The position numbers and the translations under genes were made by a program. A stretch of 64,000 bases of DNA, taken from positions 24,323,595 through 24,387,594 of the forward strand of contig CAXIPT010000001.1 of assembly GCA_964030475.1 (NCBI GenBank), given 5' to 3'. Under the pieces are notes generated by a model that saw only the letters and a list, made by a program, of their open reading frames with translations, had not been told where the DNA came from and ran no database searches. Source of the DNA: Tethya wilhelma. Lineage: Eukaryota; Porifera; Demospongiae; Tethyida; Tethyidae. This document shows, one piece after another, positions 24,466 through 33,893 of the stretch; position 1 is the first letter of the stretch; each line of letters begins with the position of its first letter.

Positions 24466-25301
24466 GAGGCTGACTTCAACACCTGAAGCAGATAACAAGG
24501 GTAGATCAAATCAACGTATATACAACAATATAATGCTAAATCAGTTATTGAGAGTATAGTGTGATTATAGACTTATTAGTGTATATATATATTATATTAT
24601 TTATTAGTAAAAAGTACTAGAAGGAAGTTGCTAAAATTTGAGATAAACAAATTAAAGCAATTGTGCATGCAATTATCATCTTCTATGCAAGCAGTTTGGG
24701 CTCTGGCTTCGGGAGAATTCTTATACTGTACATGGACTTCGGATGTGCTTCTGTTAGCAGTGGCGGATCCAGGGGGGGGTTCCAGGGTTCCACGGAACCC
24801 CCCTTTCAGCTGAGATCTCGCATTATAATTAACTGTGCAGATTGGAAAAGGTCAAGATGGAACCCTCCTTTCAACTTAAAAATACTAAAAGCAACTCAGA
24901 ATCACGCTGAATATTAGTCTTTTGTGAAAAATATAGAATTTCTGTCTCTTTCTTGCCGTTTTTTTCTTCCATTCAGGCTTTTTTGGCAAAATTTTAGCTG
25001 CACGAGCGCTAAAGGGGCGGGGCTGTTGCGACCAAAAGTGGGCGTGGCTACGTAAAAATTTTTCGAGCGCTCTGCGCGCATTCATTAGAACCCCCCTATT
25101 CAATTTCCTAGATCCGCCACTGGTTAGAAGTACACAATCTAAGCAGAACAAAATAAATCAAAACAAGGGAAAATCATGCAAGCTAAGGAAATATATGAGC
25201 TAGCTATAGACATGAATTTACAGCAACTAACCATGAGGTGCATGTCATGGGCGAGGTAGTCCACCACAAAACCAATCACCTTCTTAGTCCACTTTCCCTG
25301 A
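24466..25301 (-). pseudogene. TDRD7 fragment F3: local second copy
   Basis: A short stub of the VLKSAS exon (24466-24490) is followed by intron sequence interrupted by a MITE (24758-25122) and a fairly intact exon at about 25229-25301 (reverse strand GKWTKKVIGFVVDYLAHDMH). This is a tandem duplication of F2. Confidence 0.7.
24758..25122. mobile_element. hAT-like MITE with 5-bp target duplication
   Basis: Terminal inverted repeats CAGTGGCGGATCCAGG and CTAGATCCGCCACTG, flanked by GTTAG on both sides (24753-24757 and 25123-25127). The uninterrupted site is visible in the paralogues at about 24208, 37800 and 48870 (GTGCTTCTATTAGAAATACA). A 5-bp duplication with these termini fits the hAT5-type group; that assignment is from memory. 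Confidence 0.85.
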
Positions 25302-25980
25302 GAGGAATAAAAATACTATAATAACTTGTCTGAAATATCACCATGATGCAACAAACAGTATACGTACAGTAAAACATTTAGTATTGTTTAAAAAAAGCAA
25401 GTATATACTTTTGTGAATGATACAATAATAACATTAATAGCTACAGTGCCTAAACAGCATTTTTTTTAAATATCTGATTATCAATCTGTCCATGGAATTC
25501 CAGTTTTCAGTGAAAATTGACAGTAGATGTGCTAAAACATAAATTTACCATGGTACTTAATTTGTGTAGTAAGTGTTAGTGATTTGTTTCGAAACAACCC
25601 TTATAACGTTACTTCACTGCAGGGTATAATACCATGCATACGGGACAAGTCATTAATAAACAAAAAAGAAAGGAAAGACTAAAGGTTATATACTCTATAG
25701 CCTATGCAAACTGTTACAGCTGAATGAGATGACTTCCTTGTATCAATTAACACTTAGTCAATGAATTTTATACAGAAGTGAGGAGCTTTATATCAGAGTG
25801 TTTAGGTCTATTCATCAACTACTTCTTACAAGGAAAAAGGCATACATAACGTAGGAAATGTACAATAGATAATTCTCACAACACCAATAAAAATACGATA
25901 ATAGGAAGTAGGGCCATGCAGTACATATAAGGTAATAAATCAAAACCACTGAAGGGTGCTTTGTTATAGAGATCCAGTGG
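25302..25980. other. Duplicated 5' flank of R5
   Basis: Non-coding, paralogous to 33040-33597 before R6 and 44690-45356 before R7 (shared blocks AAAATTGACAGT, GATTTGTTTCGAAACAA and CAGAAGTGAGGAGCT). Confidence 0.75.
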
Positions 25981-26011
25981 TATAAAAAAAGAAGGGAAAG
26001 ATTCAAAATCA
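25981..26011 (+). promoter_or_regulatory. Core promoter of R5, detached from its gene
   Basis: TATAAAAAAA at 25981 with TCAGATTC 30 bp downstream, identical in layout to the promoters of R6 and R7. In R6 the 5'UTR donor is 165 bp after the initiator; here the matching donor is near 29489, because an inserted element (and probably a misplaced contig) separates them. Confidence 0.65.
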
Positions 26012-26197
26012 GATTCTTACAGTAAGACTATAGAGGCTTATCTTCTATGATTGCCAGGGACTGACTTAATATTACAAGTAGTAAAAATTTTTAAAAAATA
26101 AGCAGTGTAGGAATGGGTAGTGCTGTAAAAAGTATTGGAACAAGGAATGGTTTCAATTTCGGCACATGACTACTTCATTTTCAGTTTTGATCCCTCA

Positions 26198-26198
26198 N
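26198..26198. other. Assembly gap (N)
   Basis: Single N. The 33 bases before it (26165-26197) are identical to the 33 bases after the N at 28494 (28495-28527). Confidence 0.9.
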
Positions 26199-27629
26199 CA
26201 CCTCACACAATTGAAGCTGAAAGCCCTAGCCACACAGAGAGATCAGGTGGAGCTAGTCCAAGTGAAGCTAAGCAGCTGTGTGGATTATGTTGAAGGAGGT
26301 CTGAAAACAGGCACAGAGGGAGAAGTGCTTGCCATGAAGGCTCCTGTGATGAAACGAATTGAGCAGATCACAACTGACTTCAAACCAGCTACCTTACAAC
26401 CAGAAGAAGAGGCCAACTTGGATCTGATTGCCACTAACAAACAAGAACTTCGACAAGCATGCAAGGAGTTTGGAGATGTTGGCGTATATGTGGTGAGTCC
26501 TGAGAAGAGCTATGCTAGAGGAGAGGGTCTGAAAAAAGCCACAGTTGGAGAACAGGAAGTTGTTGTGTTTACTACAATGAGTACTACAAACAGAGAGTAC
26601 ACACGCCAAACCAACCTCACAGCTGAGATGGTCCACTGCAAGAGTGGATCCATTGTACACACTGAAGTTTACTATCAACAAAACAGTGACTACAAGATCA
26701 CCTACAAACCTACAAGGAGGGGGAAACATCAACTGAGTGTTAATATCAATGAAAGTGAGATAAAGGACAGTCCATTCACAATAGCAGTTATATCATCACC
26801 ACAAAGTCTTGGACGACCAGTTAGAGTGATTGTAAATCTGAAAGGACCATATTCTTTAACTAAAAACAACCAAAATCAGATTATAGTTACAGAATATAAT
26901 TCTCATTGTGTTTCTGTGTTAAGTCCTGAGGGGGAGAAGATCCGATCTTTTGGAAGTAGAGGATCAAATGATGGACAACTTAATGGTCCTATTGGTGTCA
27001 CAATTGACAAGTTTGGACACATTTGTGTAATAAATAATGGCAATTGTCGTCTTCAAAAATTTACATCTGAAGGTAAATTTACTCAATCTGTTGGAACACG
27101 TGGCAGTGGTGTCCTACAGTTTGAATACCCCATAGGAGTATTTTTTAATGAAAAAAATGATAAATATTATGTTTGTGACCAGTGTAATCATCGTATTCAA
27201 GTGTTAAACACTAATTTAACTTATCACAGTACAGTTGGTAAAAAAGGAACTGGGAATGGTGAATTTCAACATCCATTAGATATTGCATTGAATAGCAAAG
27301 GACACATCTATGTCACTGATTGCAGCAACCATCGTGTACAGATATTCACCCAAGATGGAACATTCTTAAGAACACTATCAAACAAGCAACATAGAGAAAC
27401 ACTACAATCTCCATTTGCTATAGCCATAGACTCTAATGATACTGTCTATGTGAGTGAACAGGACAGACATTGTATCAATGTGTTCACTGCTGAAGGAGAA
27501 TACCTCACATCATTTGGTGGTAGGGGGAAAGCAGAGGGACAGTTTGATTGGCCTCATGGACTACACATTGACAAGAATGACTTCATTTTAGTGTGTGACA
27601 GAGACAATGGTCGAATCCAAATATTCTGA
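26199..27629 (+). CDS. TRIM/NHL-repeat protein, 5' end missing
   Basis: Open for 476 residues from the gap to TGA at 27627. It starts inside a coiled coil (HLTQLKLKALATQRDQVELV), then a filamin-type immunoglobulin repeat (about residues 95-205, ending SPFTIAV), then six NHL repeats (about 210-476; typical units end NHRIQVL, NHRVQIF, NGRIQIF). This matches the C-terminal part of TRIM2/3/71-type proteins (RING, B-boxes, coiled coil, filamin, NHL), which act as E3 ligases or RNA-binding regulators. RING and B-boxes would lie in the missing sequence, so ligase function cannot be judged. A possible poly(A) signal AATAAA is at 27899. The contig may be misplaced here (see findings). Confidence 0.85.
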   Translation, partial: HLTQLKLKALATQRDQVELVQVKLSSCVDYVEGGLKTGTEGEVLAMKAPVMKRIEQITTDFKPATLQPEEEANLDLIATNKQELRQACKEFGDVGVYVVSPEKSYARGEGLKKATVGEQEVVVFTTMSTTNREYTRQTNLTAEMVHCKSGSIVHTEVYYQQNSDYKITYKPTRRGKHQLSVNINESEIKDSPFTIAVISSPQSLGRPVRVIVNLKGPYSLTKNNQNQIIVTEYNSHCVSVLSPEGEKIRSFGSRGSNDGQLNGPIGVTIDKFGHICVINNGNCRLQKFTSEGKFTQSVGTRGSGVLQFEYPIGVFFNEKNDKYYVCDQCNHRIQVLNTNLTYHSTVGKKGTGNGEFQHPLDIALNSKGHIYVTDCSNHRVQIFTQDGTFLRTLSNKQHRETLQSPFAIAIDSNDTVYVSEQDRHCINVFTAEGEYLTSFGGRGKAEGQFDWPHGLHIDKNDFILVCDRDNGRIQIF

Positions 27630-28493
27630 AAGTATAATATACTCCAGGACCTATATACACTCACATCTTGCATATTCAAAATATTTCTGGATCTTTATTG
27701 CAATCCACATTAGAATTACTGGTGTGCAGGCCTCACGATCAGTATACTTATCTCTTTGGGTTGTGCAAGTATTAAGCCTTATTTCATGCATGTCCATAAT
27801 TATTAGCTAGCTGGTAACAATAGAATTTTATCGGACACTTAAAAAATGCAGCTGCAATGGAAATATCTTAGTTAATACTTACAAATAGTGAATTAAAGAA
27901 TAAATAATGAAAAATATTGTTATTATTATCCAAATTAGTTATTGCAATCAAGCATTAAATTAACTTCATAACTAACATGGGTGTAGCCTCATTCGAAGAA
28001 AATATATGCGAGGGAGGAGCCTGGGAACAAGGCTAGCATGGGTGTGAAATTAACATTATCTTGTACAAACAACAGAAAGTCCATTATGATACAACTATAC
28101 AGTACATTGATTACCTAAACATTATTCCGAAAAGAGGCCAGTTGCTAATATTTGAAAAGAAGTCATGCAGTTGCACCTTATGTGACATGAGTCAAGATTT
28201 ATTTACAATGAAATTCATAGAAAAACCAAACTGCACGTGATTGGTCAATGAAATGAGTCACTATAGAGTGCATGTGACAACCACAGACATGACTAAATAT
28301 GGCATGAAGCATACACAGAAGTAAAACTAGCTATACATTACACAGTGTATACCATAAATGTGTCTGTCACAGGCTGCATGTATCTATTGAAGAGGTCTGG
28401 ACACCGATTTTGAGGTCTCAGTTTGTAAGCTTTCCTATTGAGGTAAGTGCATTCTATACAACATTATAATATGTACATGCACACACCTGGTTT
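27630..28493. other. NHL gene 3' flank, no gene seen
   Basis: Non-coding. It includes a small foldback remnant at about 27985-28040 (TAGCCTCATTC ... GGGAACAAGGCTA). Confidence 0.55.
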
Positions 28494-28494
28494 N
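28494..28494. other. Assembly gap (N)
   Basis: Single N closing the NHL contig; the following sequence repeats that before the N at 26198. Confidence 0.9.
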
Positions 28495-28796
28495 CATGAC
28501 TACTTCATTTTCAGTTTTGATCCCTCATAGCTAATTGTTATAAAGTTAAATGCTTTAAAGAGTGATCTGTACTTGAATATCAGATTTTATCACGTTAAAT
28601 GTAATGGTTCAAATTTTTGCCATTCTGTTAAAAAGTTGGATAAAGCATAGCTGGCAGGATTAGATTACTGGCCCAGACCTGGGTACAAAAAATGAAGTAG
28701 TCATGTGCCGAAATTGAAACCATTCCTTGTTCCAATACTTTTTACAGCACTACCCATTCCTACACTGCTTATTTTTTAAAAATTTTTACTACTTGT

Positions 28797-29400
28797 TCAT
28801 TCACTTTTTTCAACACTACAGTGTGGAGACAATCAGAGACTGGTTAGTCCCTACAAAAAGCTTGAGTTATCTGAGTAGCAGCTATATTGTCTGCAAGAGC
28901 AGCTAATGCGCATGCGCATTAAATGCCACGTGGATAAATGACCTTTGGACTCTACATAAAAGATGGCTACATTGAAGTACATGAATTTATACTCTAAGTT
29001 TCAAAGCTCTCTAGTTTTTGTTTAGGCTTATTTGTGTTGAAAACGGGTATAAAGGAATGTAGTACCTATGAAAAGAACTTACTTTGTGCTGTCAAAGATG
29101 GCTCAACACATTCTGGTTCTCTGGAAATGCTTTTCAAGTAAGTCAGTTAGGAAGTAAGTAAGTAAGTTAGATGAACAAAAATGGCACTCTTGTGGCTTCC
29201 CACTAGCGCTCTCTACGAGCGCTGAGGAAAGTTTTTGTGAGTGTTAGGCCTTGCATGCAATTAGTAATCTGTCAGTGAGAGCCTCTGAGCAAGTTTGAAG
29301 ACTTAATTTTGTTTTGCTAGATTTTTATAGTGACCAACATTTTGTATTGTGTCTATGGGACAGTCGGCCCATTCCTACTATACGTACTACCGTACGTATG
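28797..29400. repeat. Element flank shared with 3749-4070
   Basis: Matches the sequence to the right of MITE copy 1 (TTCACTTTTTTCAACACTAC, then AAGATGGCT...CATGAATTTATAC...TTTTTGTTTAGG). MITE and flank therefore form one larger repeat, inserted into the R5 leader. No gene seen. Confidence 0.7.
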
Positions 29401-29489
29401 ATATTCAACCAATTGGATCAATCAACTACTGGAACTACAGGCACTCGAATAAAGATCAAGTCATTGTCAAAGAGTATCAAGTTACAACG

Positions 29490-29568
29490 GTAAGTAGGAT
29501 GTTTCATAAATAACCATGCAATACTTATACTTCTATTGTTCATACATGCCACACACACACACACACAT

Positions 29569-29607
<39 letters not shown>

Positions 29608-29616
29608 TAGTAACAG
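29490..29616 (+). other. Predicted 5'UTR intron of R5
   Basis: Donor CAACG|GTAAGTAGG and acceptor GTAACAG|TGTCACAC; a (CA)n tract (29551-29605) fills the 3' part. Equivalent donor and acceptor positions exist for R6, R7 and R8. Confidence 0.55.
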
Positions 29617-29640
29617 TGTCACACAAACAAGACATTGAAA

Positions 29641-31693
29641 ATGGAAATTACCCAAAGGACTATCTTCACCCTAGTCACACTAAGACTCCTGCTTACATCA
29701 GTGCTAGCTCAAACTAACACCATCACACCAGACCAAATTGAGTCTGAGACAATGTTTAAACTGACAAATGTGAACGTTACATCTCTTTCTTGCAATTGTC
29801 CAATTGGATTTGTCAGAACTAAAGACACGTCCAATTGTAGTTGTGAATGTGATCCTTGCCTCTCTGACTACATAATGGGATGTTCTATTAGTAACTCATC
29901 AGTCCTAAGAAAAAATGGGGTCTGGATAAGCTACATCAATCAAACTGATGAAGACTTTGAGTGTCCATATCTAATTCACTCTCGTTGTCCATTTGACTAC
30001 TGCCATCCATCTCCAGTCTGGATTAACCTCAATACACCTAATGGTTCTGATGCACAGTGTGCTTTCAATCGTAGTGGCAAGCTTTGTGGATCTTGTAAGG
30101 ATGGTTTCAGTCTCACTCTAGGCTTAAGTTCACATTGCATGAAATGCTTCAACAACTGGCTAGTATTAATCATAGTCTTTGCCATAGCTGGTATAGCACT
30201 ACTTGCTCTTATCCTAGTTTGCAATTTGACTGTAGCTGTTGGAACAGTCAATGGTCTACTTTTTTATTCAGCTTTCCTCAGAGTGGAGACTACTAGTCAT
30301 TTCTTTGCATCTGAATTACAGCAAAATTTCTTTATCATCTTTCTATCATGGCTCACACATGACATTGGTACGTATTGAGGCCTGCTTCTTTGATGGAATG
30401 GACAGCTATATCAAAACATGGTTGGACATTGCTTATAACATTTACACCATAGTTTTGATTGTCATTTTAATAATTAGCAGTGAATATTCCACAAGAATAG
30501 CCAGACTATTAACAGGAACTAATCCAGTAGCAACACTAGCCACTATGGTTTTATTATCCTACAACACTTTTTTTATTCCATTCTTCTCTGCAATCATCGA
30601 GTATCCTGATGGTTCACAACAGAAGGTGTGGCTGTTTGATACTAATGTACATTACTTGAAAGGAAAGCACATTCCCTTATTTCTAGCTTCTCTTACAGTT
30701 ATTCTGGTGCTTGTTGTACATCTACTTCTCCTCTTCTCTTATCAATGGCTTCTACGTTGTTCAAACAGGAGAGGTTTCAGTTGGATCAAACATGCAAGAT
30801 TTTATCCCTTCATGGATGCTTATCTTGCTCCTTACAATATCAAACATCGCTACTGGACTGGATTACTAACAATGATGGTATTTATTCTGGGTATATCTCT
30901 TTGTTTTGATACAAATGGGCAAACTAAAACAGGTCTTCTGTTTATCATTTGCACTCTAGCTTCTTTTTTGCTATTGAAACTCCTACTGCAAGGGAAAATC
31001 TACAAATTGTGGCAACTAGATGTACTGGAAACATCATTTATATTCAATCTTCTAATCTTGTCTGCTGGTTCTCTCTACATCAGAGCAGCTGGTGTGGGAA
31101 ATCAAGAGGCTCTTGCCTACACTTCAACCAGCATTGCTTTTATCACTTTCCTAGGCATCTTGATCTATCACACATATGCATTTGCTCTTCCAAAGAAAGC
31201 ACGAAAGAAACTGGACTCCTACATCCTCAAAATCAGGTTGCGGTTCACCAAAAAAGAACCCATTGACCCTGAAATCATCCTAGTTCCTAATCCTGTAGTC
31301 ACATACAGCGTGGTAGAGCCTGTGCCAACTCAACAAGAACGGCTAGAAAATATGGAGAAGATAGTTACAGCGCAACTTGAAGAGAGAGAAACAATCACGA
31401 TAAAAGAAATTGAAACAGCCACTAACAATGAACCAGTAGATGAACAAATTAGAGATGACAAAAACATTTGCAAACAGATTGCTAAACCGGAAAAGGAGCT
31501 TGTTGTTGAAAATGGAACAGACAAGGTAGGACAAGAAAATGATCATGAAGCTGTTAACATTAAACTTGAACCAAGACCTTCAATGCTCTCTGATATTCGC
31601 CTTGAGTCTTACACCCATGACAGTGATGAGTTAGGAACAGAGAGAGAAACTGAAATTAATGACTTTCTTGCAGTATTTCAAGATGAAGACTAA
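29641..31693 (+). pseudogene. R5: short-form receptor with one 4-bp frameshift
   Basis: ATG at 29641 opens a signal peptide, a linker of about 35 residues, the Cys-rich region (CDPCLSDYI, LCGSCKDGF) and the first membrane segments. The frame is lost at 30368-30375, where GGTATTG of relatives is GGTACGTATTG (a 4-bp insertion), giving TGA at 30376. Removing those four bases from the comparison restores alignment with the second frame, which runs open to TAA at 31693 with all later membrane segments, VTYSVVEPVPTQQ and the SDELGTERE tail. There are no other lesions, so this is a very recent loss, an assembly error or a polymorphism. The beta-helix domain of R1-R4 is absent. Confidence 0.85.
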
Positions 31694-32001
31694 GTAGTAA
31701 ACTAAAAGGAATGCTATTGTGTATTAGAATCTTTTTCATTCATAACCTTTCTTTATAATATTATTTCAAACAGATATTTAGTACACTCTTAGTATAATAT
31801 TTTTTGTACATGGAAATTTACTAGAAGTTTATAACAACAATAATGCTTCATTAAGAGAACTGTGTCAGTATAAGCAATGTTTTGTTACTATAAAATTAAT
31901 GAACAAAACTTTACTGTACACTTTTAAGTGTACATTAGGCAAGCTGTATATAGGCTTGAAATAACAGCTGACCACTATATAGCCGCATTGTATGCGAGTA
32001 A
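31694..32001. other. R5 3' flank, no gene seen
   Basis: AT-rich and non-coding; ends where the TDRD7 fragment F4 begins. Confidence 0.6.
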
Positions 32002-32716
32002 CATTTTATCCCCTTCAATATCGTCAGTGGAGACAGAGACTCCAGCTAAGGCACATTTTTCTTTAAACTGTTGTGCAATCAATTCCTCATTTGGAATCGA
32101 TTTTTTTGAATCTGGAATTGATTTTGGACTTGGAAAAGGATTTTCCAAATCTTCCCCAAAAGCTGCTGATGCTACAGTTTTAGTGTCCTTTGAATATTGT
32201 ACCTTTTCATAGAGAGGAACTCTTGGACTTTTAATCCCAGATTCAAGAACAGGACTTTTTATACCAGGACTGGCAGCACCCTCACTACCGTAAGTGGACT
32301 TTTTATTCTCAGTTTCAGGACCAGAAGGTGTCCCGTATTTAGGAACAGGAGTGTCTCTTATTCTTGAAACAACGATCCCTTCAGGATGAGAAGATTCTTT
32401 TACAGTGTCTCTCAAGCTAGGACTAAAGAGTTCTTCTGAGCTCACGGGACTTGTGACCTTTGTACTCATCTCTTTTTTATTATTCCCCATATTACAAGGG
32501 TCCACAACAGACTTTGACCCTAACAAGGGTTGATTGGTGGTGCTACGATTGCTTGGAAGAGCTTGGCTTTCTTCTTTCAGTTCCTCCGAAGATACAGGCT
32601 TGTGAGTTCCATTTACCGAAGGAACCGCTGGAACAGTTTGTTGAGAGTGGACACCATTTGTCAATCCTGGTTTCTGATGAGAGGAGAACTGTTTCTCTGT
32701 TCTGTTACTGTTCTCT
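32002..32716 (-). pseudogene. TDRD7 fragment F4: part of the large linker exon
   Basis: The reverse strand is open across the fragment and reads SSHQKPGLTNGVHSQQTVP near the acceptor (about 32716), then KESSHPEGIVVSRIRDTPVP and EELIAQQFKEKCALAGVSVS. It is a close copy of 43523-44238 but stops where the other continues toward the first Tudor domain, so it is a truncated duplicate. Unlike the 43.9-kb copy it has no 4-bp frameshift. Confidence 0.75.
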
Positions 32717-32748
32717 TGAGAACTGTATGTGTGCACATGTAGATACAA

Positions 32749-33597
32749 GCAATGAATATCATTATGGTGTATAGATTAAGAATGTAGATACTGTATAGTC
32801 AAAAAACAATAATTAAGGTAGCCAAGAATGGGTTTAGCACATGCTTGCAAGACTACCTCATTTTAACGCTATTTTTTATATAATTTCTCAGTTGGCAGAG
32901 GAGAGTCAGCACCCAAAGAAGCAAGACTTAAGAAGCAAGAAGCAACCAAAAGAACTGACATTTTACATTCATCATTTACTTTACATGGAAGAGTCGTACA
33001 CTGTCTTTCAGTATCTCTATTTCGCAAATTGAAAGTGATGAATACAGTAACTGTTGTGAAATGATACAGTAACAATACCTTAACACCTATAAACAGCAAT
33101 ATCTGATTGTCTGTCCGTGGACTTCCAGTTTTAGTGAAAATTGACAGTGGATGTGTTAGAATAACAACACCAGACAATGCATGGTACTTAGCTTGTGTTA
33201 CAGTAGTAAGTGTTATATCAGTGATTTGTTTCAAAACAACTCTTAAGGTTACCTCCTTGGTGTTACACTGTACAAAGCACGTCCAAAATAAACTAGAAAG
33301 AAAAGGAAAGGCTAAAGACAATGTACTCAATAACCCATGCAAACTGTAATAGCTGAATAAGATGATTTCCTTGTATCAAGTAACACTTCGTCAAGCAATC
33401 ATACAGAAGTGAGGAGCTCCAATTAGAGCATATAGGTCTATTTATAAACTACCGCTTACAAGGGAAAAAGGCGTAACCAATAACAAACCTACATCCCGTA
33501 GGAAATATACAGCGGACAATTCCCAGAACATAAATAAATAATAATAAACAAATAGGTCGAAATCACAGAAGGGTATTTTCTTATAGAGATCCAGCGG
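32749..33597. other. Duplicated 5' flank of R6
   Basis: Non-coding; matches 44262-45356 before R7 nearly throughout. Confidence 0.7.
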
Positions 33598-33628
33598 TAT
33601 AAAAAAGGAAGATAAAGATTCAAAATCA
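33598..33628 (+). promoter_or_regulatory. Core promoter of R6
   Basis: GGTATAAAAAAGG with the TATA at 33598 and initiator TCAGATTC (A at 33628), 30 bp apart. The same pair occurs before R7 (45357/45389), R8 (49656/49679) and R5 (25981/26011). Confidence 0.65.
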
Positions 33629-33793
33629 GATTCTTACAGTAATTCTAGGTAAAAGGCTTAATTCTCAACAATTGTTAGGGACTGAACTATAATACAACTT
33701 TATATTATCTGGACCGATCAACTACATAAGAATTATACAGGCAGATCAATACAGATCAAGTCATTGTCTAACTTGTTACATCAAGTTACAAAG

Positions 33794-33867
33794 GTACGTA
33801 GAAGATACATGCATGCATAACTAAAACACTTACAATTGCTCATAGGCATACACAGATCTCTATACAG
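33794..33867 (+). other. Predicted 5'UTR intron of R6
   Basis: Donor ACAAAG|GTACGTAG and acceptor TATACAG|TGTCAAA; 74 bp. The conserved leader ATCAAGTCATTGTC precedes the donor. Confidence 0.55.
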
Positions 33868-33893
33868 TGTCAAATACTAACAAGCTATTGAAA

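Larger units (their letters stand above)
26074..28796. mobile_element. Foldback MITE, family A, copy 3 (split by gaps)
   Basis: Left arm 26074-26180 and right arm 28689-28796 match copy 1 (ACAAGTAGTAAAAATTTT and reverse complement). Between them lie two N positions and an NHL-coding contig. Without 26198-28527 the element would be about 390 bp, close to copy 1 (426 bp). Confidence 0.75.
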
